Assembly (NCBI GenBank): GCA_913030785.1
Contig: CAJWER010000069.1
Coordinates: forward strand, 1 to 12,799
DNA: 12,799 bases
DNA from: an uncultured Chloroflexota bacterium
GTDB taxonomy: Bacteria > Chloroflexota > Dehalococcoidia > Lucifugimonadales > CAJWER01
Reading direction: 5' to 3'
The notes beneath the pieces were generated by a model. It was not told where the DNA came from. It searched no databases and saw only the letters and a program-made list of their open reading frames with translations. Below are positions 7,007 to 12,750 of the stretch, piece by piece. A program made the position numbers and the translations under genes. The number at the start of each line of letters is the position of its first letter. Positions within the stretch are counted from its first letter, which is position 1.

Positions 7007-7145
7007 TGTCATGCTGAGGCCTCGCGAAGCACTTGGGGAGGGGTCTCCCTCTCCCAGATGCATACCGCAGGCCCTGCGCAAAGGGGTGTGCAGAGGGGCA
7101 TAGCCCGGCACCTGTCCTGAGAGCGAAGTCGAACGCCGGGTGCAT
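7007..7145. repeat. extragenic palindromic repeat segments inside the locus
   Basis: The 306-base gap between the helical-repeat gene and the Ig-like gene holds two repeat-like units. One begins TGTCATGCTGAGGC at 7007 and has imperfect arms around 7028-7062. The other contains CCTGTCCTGAGAGCGAAGTC (7111-7130), bounded by CCCGGC (7104-7109) and GCCGGG (7135-7140). Such units resemble dispersed extragenic repeats common in Chloroflexota genomes. The remainder, 7146-7256, is AT-rich (a T-tract near 7172-7184) and could carry a promoter, but I find no pair of hexamers with good spacing. No gene is seen. Confidence 0.45.
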
Positions 7146-7256
7146 AGGGGTTCCACATAATCAATATCTCAATCTTTTTCTTTTGAACAGGGTACGGGCG
7201 AAAGGGCCGAATCCGGCAAAGATTCACCCAATCTTGAGTATCGAAATCAGGGCAAA

Positions 7257-8084
7257 ATGAGTACCGAGGGTGGCCGCGGAAAAATAAGAGTAAACAGACC
7301 CAGCTCCGGCCAACGTGGAGTGCAACCTGGCCACGCCATACGGGTCTCGAAACAGGCCGTGCGCCCCCTCGTCGTCGAGTTTCCACTAGACGGCACCGAG
7401 GTCGAGGGGCGGTCCGTTGCCGTCCGCGGCTACGCCAATCCTGGTGACACCCTCGTCCTGGAGACTGCCTCCACGGAGCCGATCAGCTGCTCGGTTGGAG
7501 CCGATGGCACCTGGTCGATGCCCGACCTGGTCCTACCACCCGGGTCGCAGACCCTCACCGTCGTCGACACGGACCACCCCGCGCAAAGGTACGAGCTGAC
7601 CATCGTCGTATCCGCGCTACGTACGATCACCATCGTGGCGCCGCTGCAGGGCGAAACGCTGGAAGCGCGCAATCTCGAAATTATTGGCAAGGCCTCCCCT
7701 CGGCTGCTGGTGTGCCTGCGACTGAACGGCACTACCGTGACAGAGAGGGCCGACGAGCGTGGCTCCTTCAGATTCCGAGGAATAGAGCTGTCGACATGGG
7801 GTGAGCAGCGGATGAAGCTCTACTACGCCGAAGATCCGTCGAACGGGTCGGCGGATCTGCTCGTACACTGGCCCGGCCTCGATCTTCCCTCCATCGTCGA
7901 CCCGATAACGCGAGCCCGCCTCGAGCCCGGCGCAGACATCGTGCGCTGCGCCAAGTGCCACAGCTACTGCTATCGGCTCACGTGGACTCGGATGGGACGC
8001 TGCCCGCGATGCACCGAGGCCGTGTATATCCAGAGGTCCAATGCCAGCTTCCATATACCCCGAGCCGAGTTGTCTCAACTATGA
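7257..8084 (+). CDS. cytoplasmic protein with two Ig-like domains and a Cys-rich zinc knuckle
   Basis: The 275-residue product has a basic, disordered N-terminus (1-35), then two beta-sandwich repeats of the bacterial Ig-like kind. The first, about 37-118, has FPLDGTEVEGRSVAVRGYA; the second, about 122-205, has IVAPLQGETLEARNLEIIG. Both share the V/I-x2-P-L-x-G-x-x-x-E ... V/I-x-G-x-A-x-P opening. The C-terminal part carries Cys231, 234, 238, 249 and 252 (C-A-K-C ... C-P-R-C), a zinc ribbon or half treble clef preceded by D-P-I-T. No signal peptide or membrane helix is visible, although Ig-like repeats of this sort are usually secreted. The stop overlaps the E1 start by four bases (ATGA at 8081), so its product is probably needed in step with E1. 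The ATG has a short AGGG site five bases upstream. Function unknown; an adaptor role is inferred. Confidence 0.75.
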   Translation: MSTEGGRGKIRVNRPSSGQRGVQPGHAIRVSKQAVRPLVVEFPLDGTEVEGRSVAVRGYANPGDTLVLETASTEPISCSVGADGTWSMPDLVLPPGSQTLTVVDTDHPAQRYELTIVVSALRTITIVAPLQGETLEARNLEIIGKASPRLLVCLRLNGTTVTERADERGSFRFRGIELSTWGEQRMKLYYAEDPSNGSADLLVHWPGLDLPSIVDPITRARLEPGADIVRCAKCHSYCYRLTWTRMGRCPRCTEAVYIQRSNASFHIPRAELSQL

Positions 8085-9400
8085 GCAGCGCAACACCACA
8101 ACATCCGGTCGAAGACCGCTACACGCGGGTGCGTCAGCTCGGGTGGGACGTGGATCTGCTGAAACGGAGCACAATCCTGGTGGTCGGAGCGGGCGCTCTG
8201 GGTAACGAGATCATCAAGGACCTGGCCCTCGCGGGCATAGGTAGGCTGATCATCGTGGATCTGGACACCATCGAGACCCACAACCTTACGCGGTCCGTGC
8301 TGTTCCGAGGCTCCGATGTGGGGCGAGGCAAGGCGCAGGTCGCCGCCGAGGCTGCCGCAGACATCGAACCGAATATCGCCACTAATTGGTTCGATACGCC
8401 GTTGCAGACCACACTGGGACTGGGCGTCTTTCGCGATGCCGACGTAGTCCTGGGGGGCGTCGACAACCTCCAGACTCGGCGCGACATCAACCGCTCTTGT
8501 ATGCAGGCAGGCACGCCATTCATCGACGGCGGGCTCTTCTACCTCGACGGGGACGTGAGAACATTCCTGCCCCCCTTCAACGTATGCTTCGACTGCACCC
8601 TCACGGGTGAGGAGCGCGACGAGGGATGGCGTCGTTGGTCGTGCCTGAAGCTGGGCTCGGACGATGACGCCCCCGTCGGTCCGACCGCCCCGACCATATC
8701 GGCGATGATCGGCGGACTTCAGGCACAGCTCGCCATCAAGTACCTCCACCTGGGCCGCGAGGTACCCTACCCCGTGACGGTCCCAGATGGGGTCAGGATT
8801 CGCTTCAACGGATTCGCCGACGAGTACGAACGATGGAACCTCAGCCGAGACGCAGACTGCCCAACCCACATGGAAATGGTGCCGGTCCGGGAAGAGCACA
8901 TAGTCTCGCTGTCATCCGGCAACGACATGTCTGCTGAAAGTCTGCTCGCCGAGACGCAGACCCACCTCGGCCCCGAGGCCTACGTGGAGCTCGGATTCGA
9001 CGTGATCCACAGCCTGGTCTGCATGGAGTGCGGCGGGCGCGAGCCGTCGATGCAGCGCGTGGGCGCTCTCCAGATGTCCGAGGCGGTGTGCCCGCAGTGC
9101 ACACCATCATCGTGTGGCGGCTGCGGCGCACCTATCGGACGCATATTCGAATCGCGACCAGACCTCGTGTTCCCGGACCGAGTCGACTGCCCAGACTGCT
9201 TTGCATCCAATCGTCTCGTCATCCGGGACACAGAGACCCTGAACCGGATCGAGCCCGGCTCTCCGGCCCTGTCACATACCCTCGCCGAATTGGGAGTGCC
9301 CCTGATGGACATCCTTGAAGCCAAAGCGTACGAGGCCGAGCACAGCCTGTTCTTCCAACTCGATGGCGACCGTGAGAGGGTGTATCCGCGCCGGGACTAG
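8081..9400 (+). CDS. E1-like activating enzyme (ThiF/MoeB/UBA family) with Cys-rich C-terminal extension
   Basis: The 439-residue enzyme should adenylate the C-terminus of the ubiquitin-like protein and hand it to the E2. The Rossmann-type core covers residues 12-225. It shows the ATP-binding G-A-G-A-L-G (36-41), D60-L-D62, Asn68 and Arg71 of the activation site, Lys84, and Asp128 in G-G-V-D-N, followed by D-G-G. Cys169 and Cys172 (C-F-D-C) form a metal pair; Cys188 in R-W-S-C-L-K lies where E1s place a catalytic cysteine and is my best candidate. The closing helix is around 205-224. Residues 314-373 contain four further Cys-x2-Cys pairs (314/317, 337/340, 345/348, 370/373), enough for two zinc sites. 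The last 50 residues may be an additional small domain. The start ATG 8081 overlaps the upstream stop; the same frame is open further upstream but lies inside the Ig-like gene. Confidence 0.92.
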   Translation: MSSATPQHPVEDRYTRVRQLGWDVDLLKRSTILVVGAGALGNEIIKDLALAGIGRLIIVDLDTIETHNLTRSVLFRGSDVGRGKAQVAAEAAADIEPNIATNWFDTPLQTTLGLGVFRDADVVLGGVDNLQTRRDINRSCMQAGTPFIDGGLFYLDGDVRTFLPPFNVCFDCTLTGEERDEGWRRWSCLKLGSDDDAPVGPTAPTISAMIGGLQAQLAIKYLHLGREVPYPVTVPDGVRIRFNGFADEYERWNLSRDADCPTHMEMVPVREEHIVSLSSGNDMSAESLLAETQTHLGPEAYVELGFDVIHSLVCMECGGREPSMQRVGALQMSEAVCPQCTPSSCGGCGAPIGRIFESRPDLVFPDRVDCPDCFASNRLVIRDTETLNRIEPGSPALSHTLAELGVPLMDILEAKAYEAEHSLFFQLDGDRERVYPRRD

Positions 9401-9411
9401 ACGTGTATCCA

Positions 9412-9423
9412 GCCAGTACTGGC
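9412..9423. repeat. 12-bp perfect palindrome after the E1 gene
   Basis: GCCAGTACTGGC lies 12 bases past the E1 stop, in the 62-base gap before the zinc-ribbon gene. It may be chance or a small regulatory or processing site. Confidence 0.2.
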
Positions 9424-9462
9424 GTCCGTAGTTATTCAGAGCTCCGCTAGAGAGGTGTAACA

Positions 9463-10047
9463 ATTCCAATCAAAATCAGGCGTGATGACGAACCGGTCGA
9501 ACAGCCGGAACCGGATCCGGTCCCTCAGCCCGATATCGTCGTCAACGCAGGGACTCCCCCGGAGGCGCCCGCAACTCCAATAGCCGCTGCTCCCCCAACC
9601 AAGTGGGCCGAGGAGCCGACGCAGACCAGTTGGGCGATGGTAGGCTGCCAGTGCACCGTCACGGGCCGCAGCTATCAACTCGCCCTCAGGCGTGAGAAGG
9701 GAACCTACACACTCAAGTCCATTGACCCGGGCGCTGCGCCTGTCGGAGCCAAGGACGGCAAGTCCAGCAGCCTTAACCAGCTAGGCGGTCCCTTCGACTG
9801 GACCGGGTTCGAGTGCCCGGACTGCGAAGCAAGCTGGTCGCGCTACCGCAAACGGGGGCTCTACATAATAAACTGCTCGTGCGGCTCACTATTTTGTGGA
9901 AGCGAAGAATCGAAGGGCATGGGCCTGACCGCAAAAGACAGCGGAGAAGGCAAAGAGTGGTGGTGGTGCTGCCCCAGCTGCAAGATCGAGCAGCGCGTTC
10001 AGCTCGGCATCAAGGCGGTAAGCGGCCAGACGATGAAGGGCAAGTAG
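9463..10047 (+). CDS. Pro-rich zinc-ribbon protein, probable ATT start
   Basis: The reading frame from ATT 9463 gives 194 residues beginning M-P-I-K-I-R-R-D-D-E-P. A Pro/Glu-rich linker (about 9-56) follows, then a Cys-rich domain with C62-x-C64, C118-P-D-C121, C138-S-C140, C145 and C-C-P-S-C (169-173). The spacing resembles TerY-C-type metal-binding ribbons, though this assignment is tentative. No ATG, GTG or TTG lies in frame between the stop at 9448-9450 and ATG 9637. That ATG lacks a ribosome site and falls right before the first Cys pair. AGGTG (9453-9457) is five bases from the ATT, which is why I extend to it. A shorter product from 9637 (136 residues) remains possible. The gene sits between the E1 and a membrane protein; the ribbon may recruit targets or partners. 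Function not known. Confidence 0.65.
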   Translation: MPIKIRRDDEPVEQPEPDPVPQPDIVVNAGTPPEAPATPIAAAPPTKWAEEPTQTSWAMVGCQCTVTGRSYQLALRREKGTYTLKSIDPGAAPVGAKDGKSSSLNQLGGPFDWTGFECPDCEASWSRYRKRGLYIINCSCGSLFCGSEESKGMGLTAKDSGEGKEWWWCCPSCKIEQRVQLGIKAVSGQTMKGK

Positions 10048-10079
10048 CCTTCCGACGATTTCGATCGAGGAGGAGTGCC

Positions 10080-10652
10080 ATTCGGCCTCGAGACGGAAAC
10101 ATCATCCGGATATCCAGGCCGCCGCTCTGGACCCTCTCGGACATGCTACAGGCCCTGGCGACGGGTGCGGTCGTGGCCGCCGTCGCAGCCACGCTGCTAA
10201 CCGGCAGGTTTTTCGAGATGGATGGCGCAACGAAGGCCCTGGGTGTCGTGCCCGCCCTCCTCACGGGCGCTGCAGTCGCATCCGCGATGAGAGCATCTGC
10301 GACCACCATCCCCGGAAGAGTGTTGTGGCCCACCGCCTTTCTACTCTCCGCCGGCTCACTGTCCCTGGGCCTCATGGCGAGCGTTGCGAGCGGCCGCGCA
10401 AACCTCTCTTCTGGACCGGTATCGACGCCCGTCGTATACGCACTAATGCTGGCCGCGGCACTCCTAGGCACCTACGTCGGACGATCTGTGACACTCCAGG
10501 CCCGCCGATTCTTGCGCACATGGGACACAGGTCAGGATATGGCGCTCCCAATCCCCTTCCGCGGCAATCAGCACACAACCCTTCACGCCACAGATGTATC
10601 CTGGCTGGTGCGACGGCTGCAACGGCTCACCCGTCGTGGCCCACACCGCTGA
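10080..10652 (+). CDS. small four-helix membrane protein, probable ATT start
   Basis: From ATT 10080 the product is 190 residues. A short basic N-terminus (M-R-P-R-D-G-N-I-I-R) is followed by about four membrane helices (22-42, 51-70, 82-102 and 116-134). A soluble C-terminal tail (about 138-190) is rich in Arg and His. AGGAGG at 10068-10073, in a run GAGGAGGAG, lies exactly six bases upstream of the ATT, an excellent ribosome site with no canonical start codon at that position in this frame. The first in-frame ATG, 10143, has no such site and would cut to just before the first helix. A GTG at 10075 is in another frame that stops soon. It is the last gene of the locus, 32 bases after the zinc-ribbon gene, and could anchor the machinery in the membrane. 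I recognise no family. Confidence 0.6.
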   Translation: MRPRDGNIIRISRPPLWTLSDMLQALATGAVVAAVAATLLTGRFFEMDGATKALGVVPALLTGAAVASAMRASATTIPGRVLWPTAFLLSAGSLSLGLMASVASGRANLSSGPVSTPVVYALMLAAALLGTYVGRSVTLQARRFLRTWDTGQDMALPIPFRGNQHTTLHATDVSWLVRRLQRLTRRGPHR

Positions 10653-10656
10653 CCTC

Positions 10657-10751
10657 TTCGACAAGCTCAGGACTAAGGGCGATTCCAAGCTTCCGTTCAT
10701 GGTGAGCCGGTCAAACCGCGTCCCGTTTCACCGAAAACCCTTCGACAAGCC
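10657..10751. repeat. extragenic inverted repeat, TTCGACAAGCTCA type
   Basis: TTCGACAAGCTCA (10657-10669) faces TGAGCCGGTCAAA (10703-10715), complementary at 10 of 13 positions. A third unit, TTCGACAAGCC, follows at 10741-10751. This is the pattern of dispersed palindromic units seen between convergent genes in many environmental bacterial genomes. It lies between the rightward locus and the leftward PadR gene, where a bidirectional terminator would be useful. Confidence 0.55.
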
Positions 10752-10767
10752 ATCCAGCCACAAGAAA

Positions 10768-11298
10768 CTACCCCACCCCGCCCCCCAAAAGCGGCGCGCC
10801 GCCCAGGTCGCTCAGGACGATATCTAGCCAGACCAGCTCAGCTTCGAGATGGGCTACATCATGCTCCACAACATGTCGCCAGGCTTGGCCCTGATCTGGA
10901 AGCGCTCGGAACTGTTCCATAACGCCCATGACTCGCTCTCGCTTCTGCGACAGCAGCACAGCAACCTCGGCCGGAGGCAGGTAGTCCATGAACGCCACCC
11001 CAGCATCGTCCGCATAGTAAGTCTGGGTATAACCGCCCAGCTGTGATCGGAGCAGTGCAAAAAAATGCGCCCTGCCCGCCTCCTTGATCTCGTAGACGCG
11101 ACGTGGAGGCCGCTTGCCCTCTCGCTCAACTTCCTGCGAAACATAGCCATCCCGCTCCAGACGGTCCAGCGTGTAGTAGGCCGACGACCTCTTGACGCCC
11201 GCCGCAAGCCCCATCACATCTGAGATGTACTCGTTCAGACGGTAACCGTGCATCCTCCCCTCCATCAGCAGCCCCAGCAGTAGCAATTCTCTGTCCAC
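10768..11298 (-). CDS. PadR-family transcriptional regulator
   Basis: The product has the winged-helix N-terminus typical of PadR: E-L-L-L-L-G-L-L-M-E-G-R-M-H-G-Y, then S-S-A-Y-Y-T-L-D-R-L-E-R-D-G-Y-V and a basic wing with R-R-V-Y-E-I. A helical C-terminal half (about residues 90-165 of the protein) provides the dimer interface. PadR proteins usually repress their own gene or a neighbour and respond to small ligands. The start is GTG 11298 because GGAGG lies five bases upstream; the ATG at 11310 has no ribosome site and would add only four residues. It is convergent to the conjugation locus, so it does not share its promoter. What it controls beyond itself is not visible. Confidence 0.9.
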   Translation of the reverse strand: MDRELLLLGLLMEGRMHGYRLNEYISDVMGLAAGVKRSSAYYTLDRLERDGYVSQEVEREGKRPPRRVYEIKEAGRAHFFALLRSQLGGYTQTYYADDAGVAFMDYLPPAEVAVLLSQKRERVMGVMEQFRALPDQGQAWRHVVEHDVAHLEAELVWLDIVLSDLGGAPLLGGGVG

Positions 11299-11318
11299 AG
11301 CGCCCTCCATTAGTTCAT

Positions 11319-11342
11319 TCGAATTCGATTAATCTAATTAGA
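11319..11342 (-). promoter_or_regulatory. two palindromic operator candidates upstream of PadR gene
   Basis: Perfect 10-bp palindromes TCGAATTCGA (11319-11328) and TCTAATTAGA (11333-11342) lie side by side, 14 bases centre to centre, in the short AT-rich leader before the PadR gene. Their place at and just after the predicted transcription start fits autorepression, as known for PadR proteins. Confidence 0.45.
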
Positions 11343-11348
11343 GTATAG

Positions 11349-11376
11349 GTTAGATGAAGGCGCGATCGACAGTCAA
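11349..11376 (-). promoter_or_regulatory. candidate promoter of the PadR gene
   Basis: On the minus strand TTGACT (11376-11371) and TCTAAC (11354-11349) are 16 bases apart, matching 5 of 6 and 4 of 6 sigma70 positions. Transcription would begin near 11342, at the edge of the operator palindromes. Confidence 0.35.
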
Positions 11377-11754
11377 GGCAAAGATTGGCGGGCTAGGGAC
11401 AGGGCAGTTGAATGCGGCTCATACATCAAGCCAATAGCGAGCGAGCGTCCGGTGGCGCATACGCCCAGAGAGCGCATGCAATGTATATGTGGGGAGTGCC
11501 TCCCGAGTAATAAATTGCTCGGGAGGCACTCCCAGAGAGAGCGCTGGCCTGCTTGCGTGAATCCCCCGATGTCGCCGCAAGCGACCAACACTAACAACCG
11601 TAGGTTACCGTTAGAAATACGAAGCCAATAGGGGACGACATCCCTATCAGGGAGTGACCACACCCCATTGTGGTATATCAACGCGGCAAAGGTTCACCTG
11701 GGACCAAGACATCGCAACAGAACTTCGAGCCCACGCCAGACTGGGTGTCCTCAA
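11377..11754. other. intergenic region between PadR and protease genes
   Basis: No gene is supported here. The open frame on the minus strand lacks a ribosome site and protein character. Structure seen: the long perfect hairpin at 11492-11533 and a small one, TCCCT-ATC-AGGGA, at 11641-11653. Both lie downstream of the leftward protease gene and might end or protect its transcript. Confidence 0.4.
11492..11533. repeat. 16-bp perfect inverted repeat hairpin flanked by short direct repeats
   Basis: GGGAGTGCCTCCCGAG (11492-11507) and its exact complement (11518-11533) flank a 10-base AT loop, TAATAAATTG. Imperfect direct repeats CCCAGAGAGCGC (11464-11475) and CCCAGAGAGAGCGC (11531-11544) lie around it. 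No T-tract follows on either strand, so it is not a standard intrinsic terminator. It could be a small palindromic mobile or extragenic element. Confidence 0.6.
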
Positions 11755-12579
11755 TCACTCCGTCAGCGAAGGCAGACGTTCCTTGATGCTATTTGACGGA
11801 ATAGCAATAGCCATCCCGTCAAATCGCAATTGAGACTCGGGGTTCTTCACGACCGCTATGGCGATGCCAATCACCTCTCCTCTGCGGTTGAGCAGAGGGC
11901 CTCCGCTGTTCCCAGGATTCAAGGCCGTATCGGTCAAGATGAAGTCATGCCCCTCCACCACAATGAACGATGAGACAATCCCTTTCGTAACCGTCAGAGC
12001 AAACCCCAGGATGCTGGCTACGGGATATCCAAGGGCGATGATCTCTTCCGCAATGTCCATCTCCTGGGAGTCACCGAACACGAGTGCCGGACGTTGCGCT
12101 GTGCGTGGTACCGATATGACAGCCAGATCTAGCAACTCATCGACTGCTACTACCGAGCCGATTGGATTGTAGTCACACCTTCCATCGCAACCTCCTCCTC
12201 GGACGCGGATAGTGACCTTGAAGTACTGCCCAACGACGTGGGCATTGGTCAGGATTAGCCCCTCATCGCTGAAGAAAAAACCAGATCCAGTCCCCGCCGG
12301 AGTCCGGATGGCCACGACAGACCGCCGACTCTCTGAGACAATCTCCGAGAAGGAGCGCGAGGCCCCCTGAGGCTCGGCGGTAGGCACAACCGACTGTACC
12401 TCGGTACCAGGCTGCCCTTGAGGCCCGGCGTCACCCTGGATACCAGCCTCTCCCGTCAGACCTTGCGGACCACGCACACCCTGCTTACCCCCGCAAGCTG
12501 ACAGAGCCACACTCGTAGTCAAAACTGCCAGCGCAAGAAGGCAAGTCCTGAAAAACCTGATCACCAAACTACGAGTCAT
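11755..12579 (-). CDS. HtrA/trypsin-like serine protease lipoprotein with collagen-like repeats
   Basis: The 274-residue product has a lipoprotein signal peptide (basic N-end, hydrophobic 14-26, lipobox L-S-A-C with Cys29), so it should be exported and lipid-anchored. Residues 31-60 are ten uninterrupted Gly-X-Y triplets (GKQ, GVR, GPQ, GLT and so on), a collagen-like stalk. The S1C protease domain spans about 80-270 with His114 in T-N-A-H-V-V, Asp151 in L-L-D-L-A-V and Ser225 in G-N-S-G-G-P-L. No PDZ domain follows, unlike classical DegP/HtrA. A loop with Cys131 and Cys135 may form a disulfide. The ATG is supported by GGAG five bases upstream. A role in surface protein quality control or cleavage is inferred. 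No link to the conjugation genes is visible. Confidence 0.88.
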   Translation of the reverse strand: MTRSLVIRFFRTCLLALAVLTTSVALSACGGKQGVRGPQGLTGEAGIQGDAGPQGQPGTEVQSVVPTAEPQGASRSFSEIVSESRRSVVAIRTPAGTGSGFFFSDEGLILTNAHVVGQYFKVTIRVRGGGCDGRCDYNPIGSVVAVDELLDLAVISVPRTAQRPALVFGDSQEMDIAEEIIALGYPVASILGFALTVTKGIVSSFIVVEGHDFILTDTALNPGNSGGPLLNRRGEVIGIAIAVVKNPESQLRFDGMAIAIPSNSIKERLPSLTE

Positions 12580-12700
12580 GTGAACTCCAGCAGTACCTCT
12601 GCTCCACTACTCAGGGGACTGAAGGAAATAGCGGGGCACAGCGTTTCGATCATCACAAAACCTATGTCCGACAGCTATGCCCGAAATCCGCAAATCAGGA

Positions 12701-12723
12701 GGGCTCCCGATTTCCAGGAGCCC
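12701..12723 (-). terminator. hairpin between tRNA-Arg and protease gene
   Basis: GGGCTCC (12701-12707) and GGAGCCC (12717-12723) form a 7-bp perfect stem with a nine-base loop. It lies about 28 bases beyond the tRNA 3' end in the direction of transcription and could terminate the tRNA transcript. The following bases on the minus strand (TCCTGATTTG) are a poor T-tract, so the call is moderate. Confidence 0.4.
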
Positions 12724-12750
12724 AGTATATAATGCGCGGCAAAAGAAAAG

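Noticed and set aside
7955..8080. E1 extended upstream to 7955
   Set aside because: The added residues lie in the wrong frame of the Ig-like/zinc gene. ATG 8081 overlaps that gene's stop in the ATGA pattern and directly precedes the conserved E1 core.
8075..8899. 274-residue open frame on the minus strand opposite the E1
   Set aside because: It is the antisense shadow of a GC-rich gene with strong E1 motifs. It has no domain character or ribosome site.
9813..10079. Long reading of the last membrane protein starting inside the zinc-ribbon gene
   Set aside because: This part is an Arg-rich shadow of the Cys-rich gene. The ribosome site at 10068-10073 marks a start near 10080.
10657..10751. 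CRISPR-like array from the repeated TTCGACAAG units
   Set aside because: Only two direct units and one inverted unit occur, with irregular spacing and no spacers of equal length. They fit extragenic palindromes instead.
11373..11681. 102-residue minus-strand frame between PadR and protease genes
   Set aside because: It reads through the perfect hairpin at 11492-11533, has no ribosome site and no recognisable motif.
12727..12732. TATAAT on the plus strand next to the tRNA
   Set aside because: A rightward promoter here would only make antisense RNA to the tRNA, and no matching -35 is present. The AT-rich bases more likely belong to the spacer.
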